Shown here: positions 49,827 to 60,119 of the stretch, in pieces
How positions within the stretch are numbered: the first letter of the stretch is position 1
How the letters are laid out: each line of letters starts with the position of its first letter
DNA from: Rhynchospora pubera
Taxonomy: Eukaryota; Streptophyta; Magnoliopsida; Poales; Cyperaceae
Direction: 5' to 3'
Length of the DNA stretch: 64,000 nt
NCBI GenBank assembly: GCA_028095005.1
Contig: CM051462.1
Coordinates: forward strand, 118,968,752-119,032,751
The notes under the pieces: generated by a model
The model's database searches: none
The model's input: the letters and a program-made list of their open reading frames with translations, nothing else
Told to the model about the DNA's origin: nothing
Translations under genes and position numbers: made by a program

Positions 49827-52411
49827 CTGTATGTATGTTAGTTCATAAATATTTTATCCTGTTTGGGAGTTCTAATCTGCACAAGACGCCATGTCTAAAT
49901 TCTGGAAGCATTGAAATCCGGGACAAGTCAATAGGACTCGCTGGATGCTTCCTAATCCTACCTTATCAACCTTAAAATTTCTTATAAGATATTTTGCGAA
50001 ATACATCCAACAATTTGTCATAATTTCGTATCAACGTAGAATTTTTCATATTCACTTTTTTTAAAAAATAATAATAATTTAAGTCTGTATAGACGGCACT
50101 ACACCAAATGAGGTTTGTGTACCTCTGCTTCCGCTATTATTTATCCTCCGAATTGTAAGATGTTTTTTTCCCGTTCCGGATTATTTGATGTATTTCAATC
50201 AAGGCGAGATTTTTTTAAATAATTTCCTCAAACCTTAGCCTGAATGATGTTAACACATTAGGTGTAAGGAAGCAAAAAATTAATGGACATCTATCACAGT
50301 ACAATCTACAAATGTTCTGGATGTTATTTAACGAAAATGGGGAGCAAATATTTAGATGAATTGTCGAGAAGATCTTTCAATTATTTTCTGGGGATGCCAA
50401 AGGTTTGATGACAACTATTATATATAGTTAAAAGAATATTAATCCAGGGGATGTCACATGTTGTGATAATTATTTTTTCATTAATATTTTGAAATTTTTC
50501 ATATATAAATGATGAAATTAAATTATCGAGCTTAATATTTCTTACAAGAAATTTGCGCGTGCGAAATTTTACTACCTTTTTTTCTTTTTTAATACTATAT
50601 TAATAATTAAAAAATAACTGATAAAGTTAAGTGAAGTTTATAAATTTATGCATTTTGTCTTTCATTTTAAATTATAAGAAAATAATAAAAAAATTTGTGA
50701 CAAGTGACAATCATGAGTTCATGACACAAAAACATCGTCATATCAATTATATCAATGAAGTGAAGTATTTTTTTTTCCCGAGTGTGACAATGGACATAAG
50801 ATAATATTAAAACTCATACTGACACTGGACCTAACTACTAGTATTCTAATTAGTATAATCATTTCCTTTGAATGGTAGGCGGCATAGTATTATCACTCAA
50901 CAAATTTAATTATAAATCGGTGGATTATGTTTATATATTTTGTACCAGTAGAGTACCAAATTAATCTTATATTAATACATTATATTTAACTTTCGTTGAA
51001 CGTTGTCGTTCATTAATCATTATAGGTGTGTTCTGATGGGCATAAGCTTGGCATTTTGCAGGGTTGACACTTGACAGGCAGCTATGATTGGATAAAAAAA
51101 AAAAAAAATCAACATTCAAGAAAGCAATGCTGTAAGCTTAACAGGTATGGGATCAAATGTATCCCTAGAAGTCCATTAAAAAGTTCTTTTTTATATGATT
51201 TTTAGTGTTTTCGCCAATTAGTGGATAAAGAAATTCTAGTAGCATTTAGCAATGTTCACGCAGACGCTCATTTGTATTAATATTTTTACATGGCATCAAT
51301 GTTTATTTATTCATACAATTCTTCTATTAGTCCTGAAATTTTTTAAAAAGAATTTTATTAGCCCTGAATTGTGTGCTGACAAGAGTATATGATGCCCCTT
51401 TCTCTCTTTGTCTCCACATCAAAACGCAACACCAATAATAATAATAATGCCAAACACTTTTCATATATTACCAGTAAGTTACTTTTTATTTCCCTGCTAG
51501 TTCATATATTACCAGGAGAAACATTACTAGGAGCAAAATTACAGCATTAGATAGGTTCTATAAATAGGCATTAGGCAGTCAACTAAAATAAGGACATACC
51601 TCATGGTTCTAGCCCAACTGCAAGCAAAGCCCTTATTTCCTACTGGATTATTTATCTTATATTAATTATCAATTTAGTTAAACCCAAAAAATTATTATAA
51701 AATCGAGCAGATCAGAAACATAGAGTCGCTTCTCCCCGGGACCCACGTGACAAAAACGAATCGCTTTCCTCCCATTAATTACATTCAAAATATTATCAGT
51801 TGTAGGCCTTCCTTTAAGTAAGCCCGAAATTACAATTTACAAAAGAAGTTTGGATTGCACACATTTGAGGTTTAGATCGAGTGATCTCCGGACTGCTTGT
51901 TAGTTCAGGTTTCAGTCGAACACATACAGTTTGAATTTATGAAATTCACACTAGGCCGATCGTTGTATTGCAGACTTATTACAAAATTACAGACATACCA
52001 ATTGGGCACAATGGACCTAATTATCATTCTATTTTGTGTTTATAAAAATAGTCTGTCTTTTCGGCTGTAGTATTCGATCGAATTTACGTCAATACAAATA
52101 TCTCGCAAAAAGGAACCAGACATCAGAAGCATGTTTGTTTCAAAGTATAATCAACAGTCCGAGTCGCCATAGATTAGGTCCCTTTAAATTTCTCTTAACT
52201 GTTGAGTCCAAAACTAACTATGCAACCCTTTGCCGTTAGGCATTCAAAATGAAAACTATGCAACCTTTTGTACCGAACAATATGACAATCTAAAGCATGT
52301 GGCATTGTACCAATTGGACCTGATCTTGGTGCGAATCATTATCATTGGTACTTCAGCATGGATTACTAATTAAAATTTAAATAGTAAACCTCCAACAGAA
52401 AAACTCTAAAT
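49827..52411. other. AT-rich intergenic DNA
   Basis: No gene or delimitable repeat was found in this stretch apart from short A/T runs. Confidence 0.5.
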
Positions 52412-52627
52412 AGTATTACTATGAGTCTGCATGTGGTCTAGGTGGTAAGAGCATGAGCTAACTTCTAGGAGGTCCAGGATTCAAGCCCACATACTTGCGA
52501 TAGGCTTGGCGAGCCAGCGTAAAAACTCAGCCATATATACAAAAAATGACCAGGGTCGGGATGTCATTTCAAACCTACCCAACTTGTTTGGGATAAAAAG
52601 GCTCTGACTGAGTATTACTATGAGTCT
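52412..52627 (+). mobile_element. tRNA-derived SINE with 17 bp target duplication
   Basis: The element body is 52429-52610 (182 bp). It has a pol III A-box-like TGGTCTAGGTGGTAAGAGC and a B-box-like GGATTCAAGCCC about 30 bp later. The 3' part ends TTGTTTGGGATAAAAAGGCTCTGACTG. AGTATTACTATGAGTCT is repeated exactly at 52412-52428 and 52611-52627. The long duplication and tRNA-like head identify a SINE. It lies 320 bp beyond the stop of the next gene. Confidence 0.9.
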
Positions 52628-52947
52628 ATGATTCTGAAAATAAAGCACCATGATGCCAAATCAAACATAAAAATATGATATTTTGCATCATCATTAGTAC
52701 AATAATAACATATATCTGCAACACAGATAAAGCAACAGTCAACAGAAACGGCTGATAAAAACGGCTCACATCCACACCAAAACAGAAAACGATTGCACGG
52801 TTGGCACCACAAGGCTCCCATTATTCATACAAACATATAATTGTTTGCTATATTGCTAAGGTACTGAACAAATAATACAGTGTAACAATAACTTGGAGAG
52901 ATCCCTTTTTCTATAGTAAATGCTTGTGCAAGCACTACAACGGAGAT

Positions 52948-54442
52948 TCAAGCATGCCGTTTTGCAAATTCCTTACTGTGGTGGCGTTGAAAGTCTCTCT
53001 GGTCAGTCGGTTTGTACTTTCGGTCAGCTGCTTCCTTGGGTTTAGGTTTGATTGTGTTATTATTTGTGTGATTCCAGTTGCTAGTGGTGGATGACACTTT
53101 CAGCTTCGCTTGAGGAGGCGCACCGTGGGGGCCCAAGTATAAAGTCTCAGCTTCTTTTATTTTAGACTGAAAAAAGAAAAATCAACACAAAGCTACTTGT
53201 TCTAGTCATATGATATACCAATGAGACTGCCATGATTTCACTCAATCCTCCCACAAGGCACAACTAAAACCATAGAAAGTAGCACTTATTGTGTGTGTGT
53301 GTGTGTGTGTGTGTTTTTTTTTTTTGCTTAGTAAAATAATTGCCTCCACAATTCCAATTTAGTGTCATAAAGTTATTTCCTCTTGTCATTACATTGAAAA
53401 CTTTGTATGTAGCAACAGAACATTTTTAATTGCATCAAACTTCAAATATTACTTGCTTTGCCTGAGGCAATGAATAAATGTCCGAAACCTGAACTAAGCA
53501 AGAATAAAAATGTTCTCACTATCTAATCATTTGGCTCACTGAATGCTTATGTTTATTAGAAAGCTCATAATGTATAAGTGTGTACCAGTGTTTTTACTGG
53601 TACATGTCCATTAAAGAAAGCTCATAATGTATAAGTGTATAACAGTATTTTTACTGGTACATGTTCATACAAGCTTACAAATACGCGGCGAAAACAAAAG
53701 AAAGGTTGTGAAGAATATGGAAAACCTTTGGAGGTGGTTTCTGATCAATTACTCCTGCTCCTGGTTCATCCCAGCTGTCATGTTTAGATTCACTAACTGT
53801 CAAGCTAGGAATCACAAAATCATCATTATCTGAAATGCAAAATTAACCCCGATAGTAATTAATAACAATTATAAGAATCATTCTATAACTCAAATCTAAA
53901 CAAATATCACCTAACAAATTTCAGTTCAATATATTTCAAGGAAATAAAAGCATCAATGTATAAGGTAATCATCACAGTCGCAGGCTCGCAACAAATTTGC
54001 ACAAGTTTTCTGGAACAATCAAATTTGGTACTAGCCAGTTTAGCCACTAATAAATTAAATAACTTAAAGGCCAAAACAATACAAATATAACATATGACAT
54101 CCATCAAGTTATTCCAATAGTACCTTTAACTACTTATAAATTCAGAACATATCATAGAAAGCAATAATATTTTTATATCTGCATGATCCATAGAATTGCT
54201 CCCCCTAGTGCAGAAGGTCTTATAACACTAGATCAAGTTGATTGTAAACTTAACTTCCCTTAATAATCTAATTAAAATTTGTACTTAGAAAGCATAACAA
54301 ACAAAGCACTATATAGTGCCCTTTTATGCACCGACCATGAATTGCTCGTAAGAAAAATGTAAGAAATAGTGAGAAAGATGCCAATACCCCAATCGTCGAT
54401 TTCTGAGACGGGAGGAGCGGGTTCAGTCGCAACAGATTCCAT
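52948..54442 (-). CDS. Small plant protein of unknown function, 3 exons
   Basis: Exons on the minus strand: 54442-54388, 53829-53726, 53166-52948; 378 nt and 125 aa with matching phases and GT-AG borders. The protein is hydrophilic and has no membrane segment or signal peptide. The N-terminal half is acidic with Trp-centred motifs (EIDDWG at 14-19 and HDSWDEPG further on). The C-terminal half is basic, with GPHGAPP followed by KPKPKEAADRKYKP and a His/Arg-rich end. This acidic-then-basic plan suggests an interaction adaptor or nucleic-acid-associated protein, but I do not recognise the family. A start at 54442 is supported by the coding stretch and the donor directly after it. A Mutator-like element ends 457 bp upstream, so the promoter is short or includes transposon DNA. 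Confidence 0.7.
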
Positions 54443-55364
54443 GGAGCGAAAACGAAACGACCATCGATTTCCCCTTCCTTGTTGAGAATTCAATCTTCTA
54501 AATTAATCGAATTTAAGAACAACGAAGAGAATCCGAAGAGGAAGAAGAGTGCGAATGGAGAAAACGAGAAGAATCTCAAATTCTCAACTGAGGAAGGTGA
54601 TGGTGAAAACGAGTAGAAATGATCGAAATTTCTGAAACGAAAAAAATAAAAGGAGAAATTGTCAACCGTAGAAATGGTGTTCTTTCATGAAAAGTAAAGT
54701 AAAATATTGCATTTGGTTGAGGAATCTCTTTTTTTAATATTAACGGTCGAGATCGTGCCAGCGTGATGGAATTGACGATCTGTACCGTTCGAATTTGCCA
54801 GCTGTCGGACCCGCATAAGTGGAGGAATCTCGAGTTTGGACCGTGACGGGCTTGAAACGCATTAAACGGTTGATTTGTCTTAAAAACGAAAAAAGAAGCC
54901 GAAAAATTTAAAAATAATATTAAATTAATATAATATATTAAAAATAATATCAATATAATAATAATTTTTAAATAGTTTCACAAGATCGGAATCTGGGATT
55001 CCGACCGCAATTACGGAATTCCGGATACCAATCTTAGCTAACTACTCATTTAAATATTATTTCTAATATTTAAAGCTAAGATCGGAATCCCGGATTCCGA
55101 TCTTAGCTTTAAATATTAGAAATAATATTTAATTAAATATAAATTTAATTTATTTATTTAATTAAATATAAATTTAATTTATTTATTTAATTAAATATAA
55201 ATTTAATTAATTTATTTATTTAAATATAAATTTATTTAATTTATTTAATTAATTAATTTATTTATTTATTTATTTATTTATTTAATTAAAAAATGAATAA
55301 TTAAGTTATAAATTTTTAATTAATTTACATTAAAATTATAAATTTTTAAACAACATTTGATCTG

Positions 55365-55620
55365 CGTCTCGGGCGTCGTCATCTGTATAGCCAATAAAAG
55401 ACTCGGGAGTTTGTTGTACAAATCTTCCCACGATCCGAAAAGATGTTCGATTGCTCTCTTTCTCGCCCATGCCAAATCTTGTTACAAGTGTGCACCACAT
55501 TTGGGTATTCTTTCTCCAATAGAGATTTCACGCCCGGTAAGGAAATACTGACATCTCTCTTTACAACATTTCTGATACAGTTGGCAATAACTTCAGCTAT
55601 TAAATTATCATGCGCGAAGC
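55365..55620 (-). pseudogene. MULE transposase N-terminal fragment, frameshifted
   Basis: The minus strand encodes an NLIAEVIANCIRN...VKSLLEKEYPN stretch, and then in another frame ARKRAIEHLFGSWEDLYNKL. This order matches the N-terminal region of plant MuDR-type transposases, where a helix ahead of the catalytic domain is followed by the conserved 'AxxAIEx(L/I)xGxxExSY' motif. The frame changes by one base near 55465. No DDE catalytic part remains, so the element cannot make an active transposase. Confidence 0.75.
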
Positions 55621-56330
55621 GCGAAGTCTCCGGTCCTTCTCACGCATGTAGGGGTGTACAAAAAATATCGTAAATCCGTTCAATCCATTCAACCCACCCG
55701 ACCCGAACCGTTTTTACCGGGTTAGCATGATGTTGGGTTGGGTACGGATTCTAAGTTTGACAAACCCGATACTTCGGATTGGGTTACGGAGTTTGTAATA
55801 ATAGTAAATCCGTGTATAGTTCAACCCACCCGTTTATCATTACTTATTCCTTTTTGTCTCACATTTTCTCATGTCCTTACTCAAATATCTTTTATTTCAT
55901 GAAGTTTCGATGTCCTCCATAGGCATGCACGTCCTCTATTCCTCTCAAAATGACTCGAAAGTTGAAAGATGATTCAAATGCGTCTCTAATTTGCCTCGAA
56001 CTAAATTGTAATAGCCACAAAATGATTTTTATATGTATTAAATAAATTAATTTAATTTATATTTAATTAAATAAATTAATTTATATTTATATTTAATTGA
56101 ATAAATTAATTAAATTTATTTTTAAATATTATTTCTAATATTTAAATGAGTAGTTAGCTAAGATCGGAATCTCGGATTCCGATCTTAGCTAAGATAGGAA
56201 TCCGGGATTCCGATCATAATTAAGATCGGTATTCGGAATTCCGTAATTGCGGTCGGAATCCCAGATTCCGATCTTATGATACTATTTTAAAAAATATTAT
56301 TATATTGATATTATTTTTATTATATTATAT

Positions 56331-56490
56331 TAATTTAATGGGAAATTCTGCCATGAGGGCAAATTTTGAATCGGGCTTTAATCTCAGCCACTCATTTTCA
56401 ACAAAGATTAATTCATTAACACTCATGAACGGTTGTGATTGAAGCCCGATTGAAAAATTGGACCTCATGACAGAATTTTCCTAATTTAAT
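56331..56490. mobile_element. MITE nested in the MULE terminal repeat
   Basis: The 142 bp element at 56340-56481 has inverted ends GGGAAATTCTGCCATGAGG and (reversed) GGAAAATTCTGTCATGAGG. TAATTTAAT occurs at 56331-56339 and again at 56482-56490, a 9 bp target duplication. Removing it restores the alignment of the two MULE inverted repeats. Confidence 0.9.
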
Positions 56491-57000
56491 ATTATTTTTA
56501 AATTTTTCGGAAAAAGAAGAAAGAGAAAACGCGGTTGACTTCTGAAGGTTTTAAAAGCCCACTAGGGCCCGTGTGTAGGGCCCAATGGAAAATTAATTTT
56601 CTACTTACGTGACGTCACGATCCTGCCATCGATAGAATAGTGTTTCTTTTTTTTTTTTTGGCAGTTAAAGGCCCTTAGGCAAATCATTTCAAAAGTAACA
56701 GTTACACAGGAGTACAAAGAAATAATCAAGTTAGGGATGAAAATAATATTATATATATATAAATTAAATTATATCTAACATTATTGGTTGGATTGTTCAT
56801 ATCATTTAATATATATTTTCTTAGTTGAATTCATATGAATTTATTTTAACCTTAATTAACAAAATAATGAATAATAATAAATTTAATCCTCGCTAAATTT
56901 TACAACTTTAAAACTTGGAACCTAAACTGATTCTATAGGCTGTAAAGCTAATGATAGAAGTTTAAATATATATAGCCACAAAAGAATTAATCACAAAGTG

Positions 57001-57075
57001 ATGGTTGGTCGGGTGGTTAAAGTCGCTGACTCATACCAATGATGCTTGGGTTCGATTCCCCATCTCGGAAATTAT
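57001..57075 (+). repeat. tRNA-like sequence, probable SINE head
   Basis: TTGGTCGGGTGGTTAAAG resembles a Ser/Leu-type A box and GGTTCGATTCC is a perfect B box. A standard cloverleaf does not close: the anticodon and acceptor stems mispair. It is thus more likely a tRNA-derived SINE fragment than a tRNA gene. Confidence 0.55.
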
Positions 57076-57116
57076 TTTACATTATAAAGCTGGACAGGAC
57101 ATGTATTGCGGATTCA

Positions 57117-57340
57117 ATCTGAGTAATCAGATTCGGATATCCGTTTAACAAACCATTGCGGATACGGATATTTATCCGTATTCGGATTCGTATCCGCATC
57201 TATATCTGTTCCCACATCCGCATTCGAATCCGCTAGTTTCCGGATTCGGATGCGGATCGGATATTAATATCCGAATCCGCTAGTTTTCGGATTCGGATGC
57301 GGATCGGAGCGGATAATATCCGATCCGTTTTCATCCCAAA
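57117..57340. repeat. CGGAT/ATCCG repeat cluster
   Basis: Dense direct and inverted copies of CGGATTCGGATGCGGATCGGA and its reverse. The block is unusually GC-rich for this region and strongly palindromic. Such clusters are often subterminal regions of hAT-like or other DNA transposons. No ends were identified. Confidence 0.6.
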
Positions 57341-57458
57341 ATCAAGTACTAAACAAACCTCCTAGAATAGTGTTTCCAGAGAAAGGAATACTTTCCAAAA
57401 GAAAAAACAAAAGAATAATGGTACAAACAGTTTTAATGTAATAACTCTCAAAAAAATT

Positions 57459-57616
57459 TTAGGGGCGTTTGGATTGCTTGGGAATAAGATGAATAGTCTA
57501 CTCCTAGGCGAAAAATATTGAGAAGTGTGTAACTTTGTGAAAAGTTTGAATAATTAGAAATTTACGTCCGTAATAAGCTATTTTTCCTTATTCTTTACCA
57601 ATCCAAACGGCACTTA
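57459..57616. mobile_element. Tourist-like MITE, TTA target duplication
   Basis: The element at 57462-57613 (152 bp) starts GGGGCGTTTGGATTG and ends CAATCCAAACGGCAC, flanked by TTA at 57459-57461 and 57614-57616. It shares GAAGTGTGTAACTTTGTGAA with the other copies in this window. Confidence 0.75.
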
Positions 57617-58074
57617 ATGTATTCGTAATCGTAATCGTAATATATTCACTATAAATTCAAATTTTAAATTTCAAACAAAATATATGAATCATTAATATTC
57701 TTTTATTTCAAAGTAATCTTTTGGCACTAAAATAAAAATAATATTTTTATAGTATCAAAAAGAAAAACAGTAAAACTAGTAAAATGAATATATTTTTTCA
57801 TATAAATATATTATTTAAAAAATTTAAATATGCCAATATTTCAAATTTACTTAGTTGAACTTATTTATGAAAAAAAATTGTAGTTATGATAAAATAGTAA
57901 CAACAAAAATAAAAAAAATAAAACAAAACAAAGGAAGTTGCATTCAAAATCAAAAAGAACTAATAAATTGATGCTTAATTGAGTGTCACACCGCAAGCCG
58001 TAAGCATGATGTCTCTCTTACTACTTCATCCTAATATTCAGCGTAACCAGTAATTTTAGTTGTTACTTGTTAGC

Positions 58075-58230
58075 GTCGGCTCAGTTTGGTGGTGTGGGAA
58101 TAAGAAGAATAAGGGAAGAAGTTAGGAAGAAGTATTGGGAAGTGTGTAACTTTGTGAAAAGTTTGTATTGTTTAATAATAAATTTATTCCCATTTTCTCT
58201 TATTCTCACTGCCATTCAAACACAGCCGAC
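58075..58230. mobile_element. Related MITE with GTCGGCT ends
   Basis: A 156 bp element with ends GTCGGCTCAGTTTGG and (reversed) GTCGGCTGTGTTTGA. The interior carries GGGAAGTGTGTAACTTTGTGAAAAGTTTG, as in the 57462 copy. Confidence 0.65.
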
Positions 58231-59080
58231 GATATTGCAACTTCTTTTAAGCATTTCTTTTGAGAAGAGAAATTTGATCTACAATGTGTCGGAACACAAA
58301 ATTAACTATTTCATTTTTGCATCAATGTAATAAACACTTCAAAATTCAAATTGAAAGCATTAATTATAACCGCTTTATTTTGTTTCCTCTTTGTGTGTTT
58401 GGCAGACACATGAATAAGAACAAGTGGTTCACAAAGCATTCTTATTCTAGCAAGACGCAGGAAGTAGAACTAGGTCGTGATTCGTGAACAGCTAGTTCGA
58501 CAAATTCATGAGTCGTTTAATACTTTAATTTCATTCATATTCCTTCCGGTGGCGGATCTAGAAAAATATTTAGGTGGGGCTGAGTTTATAAAAATATTGG
58601 ACCAACATGAGTTCATTGTATATTCATCTCATACAATACTAAAAAGGGACAATTTTGTTTGTGCCACCCAAAACTGGTGAAATTATGGAATTGCCACCTG
58701 ATTTTTCAAGTTTGCAATTTTGCCACCCAAAACTACGGTCACCTTTGTGTTTTTGCCACTTTGGATAGAATTTTCTGCTATATGTATCCAATTTATGCAC
58801 CCAGATTATTAATTAGTCTTCTTTTGTTCTACTAATTTTAGGTTGGTATACTTTAGTTATAACCTCACATCATCGTGTTAACCCGCGATCTTCCCTCTTT
58901 TCCTAGGTACTGTACGGCAGGATGATTCTTTTGGTTCCTTAAAAATTCCACCTTAAATTAGTGTTTTCTAGTTGACCATATTTGAACATTTTTCTTATTA
59001 GTTTGGTATAATCTCACCCTTGAAATCTACCTAGAATAATTAGAAAATTAGAAAGCCATGATATTAAGAAAACAAACCTC
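58231..59080. other. Intergenic DNA left of the pararetroviral copy
   Basis: No gene seen. GCCACCCAAAACT occurs twice (near 58661 and 58720), a small repeat. The part closest to 59080 may still be viral leader sequence. Confidence 0.4.
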
Positions 59081-59092
59081 GCTCTGATACCA
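59081..59092 (-). promoter_or_regulatory. tRNA-iMet primer binding site
   Basis: On the minus strand this reads TGGTATCAGAGC, complementary to the 3' end of plant initiator tRNA-Met and used by Caulimoviridae to prime minus-strand DNA synthesis. Its sense matches the viral genes. Confidence 0.85.
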
Positions 59093-59182
59093 GAATAAAA
59101 TGGTTGTGATAGGATCGACTTTGAAACTTCTGATTACTAATGAATACTGGTTCCAAAGTTTTGAGAAGGAGAATGAGGAAAT

Positions 59183-59188
59183 TTTATT
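59183..59188 (-). terminator. Pararetroviral poly(A) signal
   Basis: AATAAA on the viral strand lies about 80 nt downstream of the TATA box, so it would be near the 5' end of the transcript and be used on second passage, as in other Caulimoviridae. Confidence 0.6.
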
Positions 59189-59265
59189 GATTACTGGTAA
59201 ATGATGCAAGAGAAGGGTGATTACTTGGTGTGGGATGTGTGTCCTCCCAAGTGAAACACCATCTG

Positions 59266-59273
59266 CTTATATA
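59266..59273 (-). promoter_or_regulatory. Pararetroviral TATA box
   Basis: CTATATAAGC on the viral strand lies in the intergenic region after the last ORF. The predicted start would be about 30 nt downstream, near 59237. Confidence 0.65.
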
Positions 59274-59532
59274 GCCTAAGGGACTCTTCCTTTGATGCTC
59301 AATAATTGAGTGCGGGTGCGCTATTTGGGCCCCATCGTCCATCTCAATTAGTGGCATTTACAGGTGGAATTTGTCCTTACACACACTAGTGGGCATCAAT
59401 AGTACAATAATTGCCCGACAAAATAAAAAGAGATTCCTGCAGCAATAAAGTAGGCTAATAATGACACGACCTACCCTGAGTGGTACCGAAAGTTAATACA
59501 ATAACGTGATTCCCATATGATGGTGGGACTCA

Positions 59533-59961
59533 CTAATAGTGATGGCCTTGTTGGATCAATTGTATCTTTTGGTGAATTCTTAACAGCTCATCAATGTTAT
59601 GATTAACTGGTCCCAGTGCACTGCTAGCCCAGTTGTCTTTGGATGCACGTTGTTCAAGCCGAATCTTTTGAAGATAACTCAATGTTATGAGCCTTTCAAC
59701 CTCTTTCATGGTTTTCTGTAGTTGCTCGTCGTGTATTTCCTTTAGTCTAAGCTTCATGGCTCCTTCCCAATGAAAAGACCTTGGATAAACTGTTATTAAA
59801 TCACCAGTGATTATTTCATAATCCTGAAGGGAGTTTGTCTCTCCCCCTAAAGTTGTCCATCTCTCGGCTTGCTGGAAAGCTTGCCTACTTCCTGGTCTGA
59901 ACCCAGTTGTTGGGCTTCCTTCATGGATTCTCATCAAATTTCGCAAGTGATCAAGCACCAT
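59533..59961 (-). CDS. Downstream ORF of the pararetroviral copy, unknown function
   Basis: An open frame of 142 codons between the RNase H region and the viral promoter. The product is hydrophilic and rich in Glu, Gln, Arg and Leu. The second half (from about residue 70) should be helical, possibly coiled coil. No catalytic motif is seen. Some florendoviruses are described as having a second ORF of unknown function after the polyprotein, and the position here fits. It keeps an intact frame although the polyprotein is broken. Expression is unproven. Confidence 0.55.
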   Translation of the reverse strand: MVLDHLRNLMRIHEGSPTTGFRPGSRQAFQQAERWTTLGGETNSLQDYEIITGDLITVYPRSFHWEGAMKLRLKEIHDEQLQKTMKEVERLITLSYLQKIRLEQRASKDNWASSALGPVNHNIDELLRIHQKIQLIQQGHHY

Positions 59962-60119
59962 CTCCTGAAAATAAAATTTGCAAAATTACATACATAAAAC
60001 AGAAATAAATTTTCTAAAAATGTCAGCAGTTTTCCGTAGATTACTGCCAGACGGGTCCTTAGATACAATGGTTATGGTGGGTTTTTCCAGCGGTCCACCA
60101 TGCCCGCTTTCGCCTTTTC

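Larger units (their letters stand above)
54890..56519 (-). mobile_element. Mutator-like element (MULE), internally deleted
   Basis: The element spans 54899-56510 (1612 bp). AAAAAGAAG at 54890-54898 is repeated at 56511-56519, a 9 bp target duplication. The long inverted ends start CCGAAAAATTTAAAAATAAT and extend over 240 bp, with repeated GATCGGAATCCCGGATTCCGATC palindromes. The inside keeps a broken transposase fragment (55365-55620). The right inverted repeat is interrupted by a MITE at 56340-56481. The element lies in the upstream region of the gene ending at 54442. Confidence 0.9.

Noticed and set aside
54576..54953. 125-codon ORF on the minus strand near the MULE edge
   Set aside because: It crosses the target duplication and the MULE end, so it cannot be an old gene; no motif.
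57001..57075. Functional tRNA gene with CAT anticodon
   Set aside because: The acceptor and anticodon stems do not pair; only the A and B boxes are convincing.
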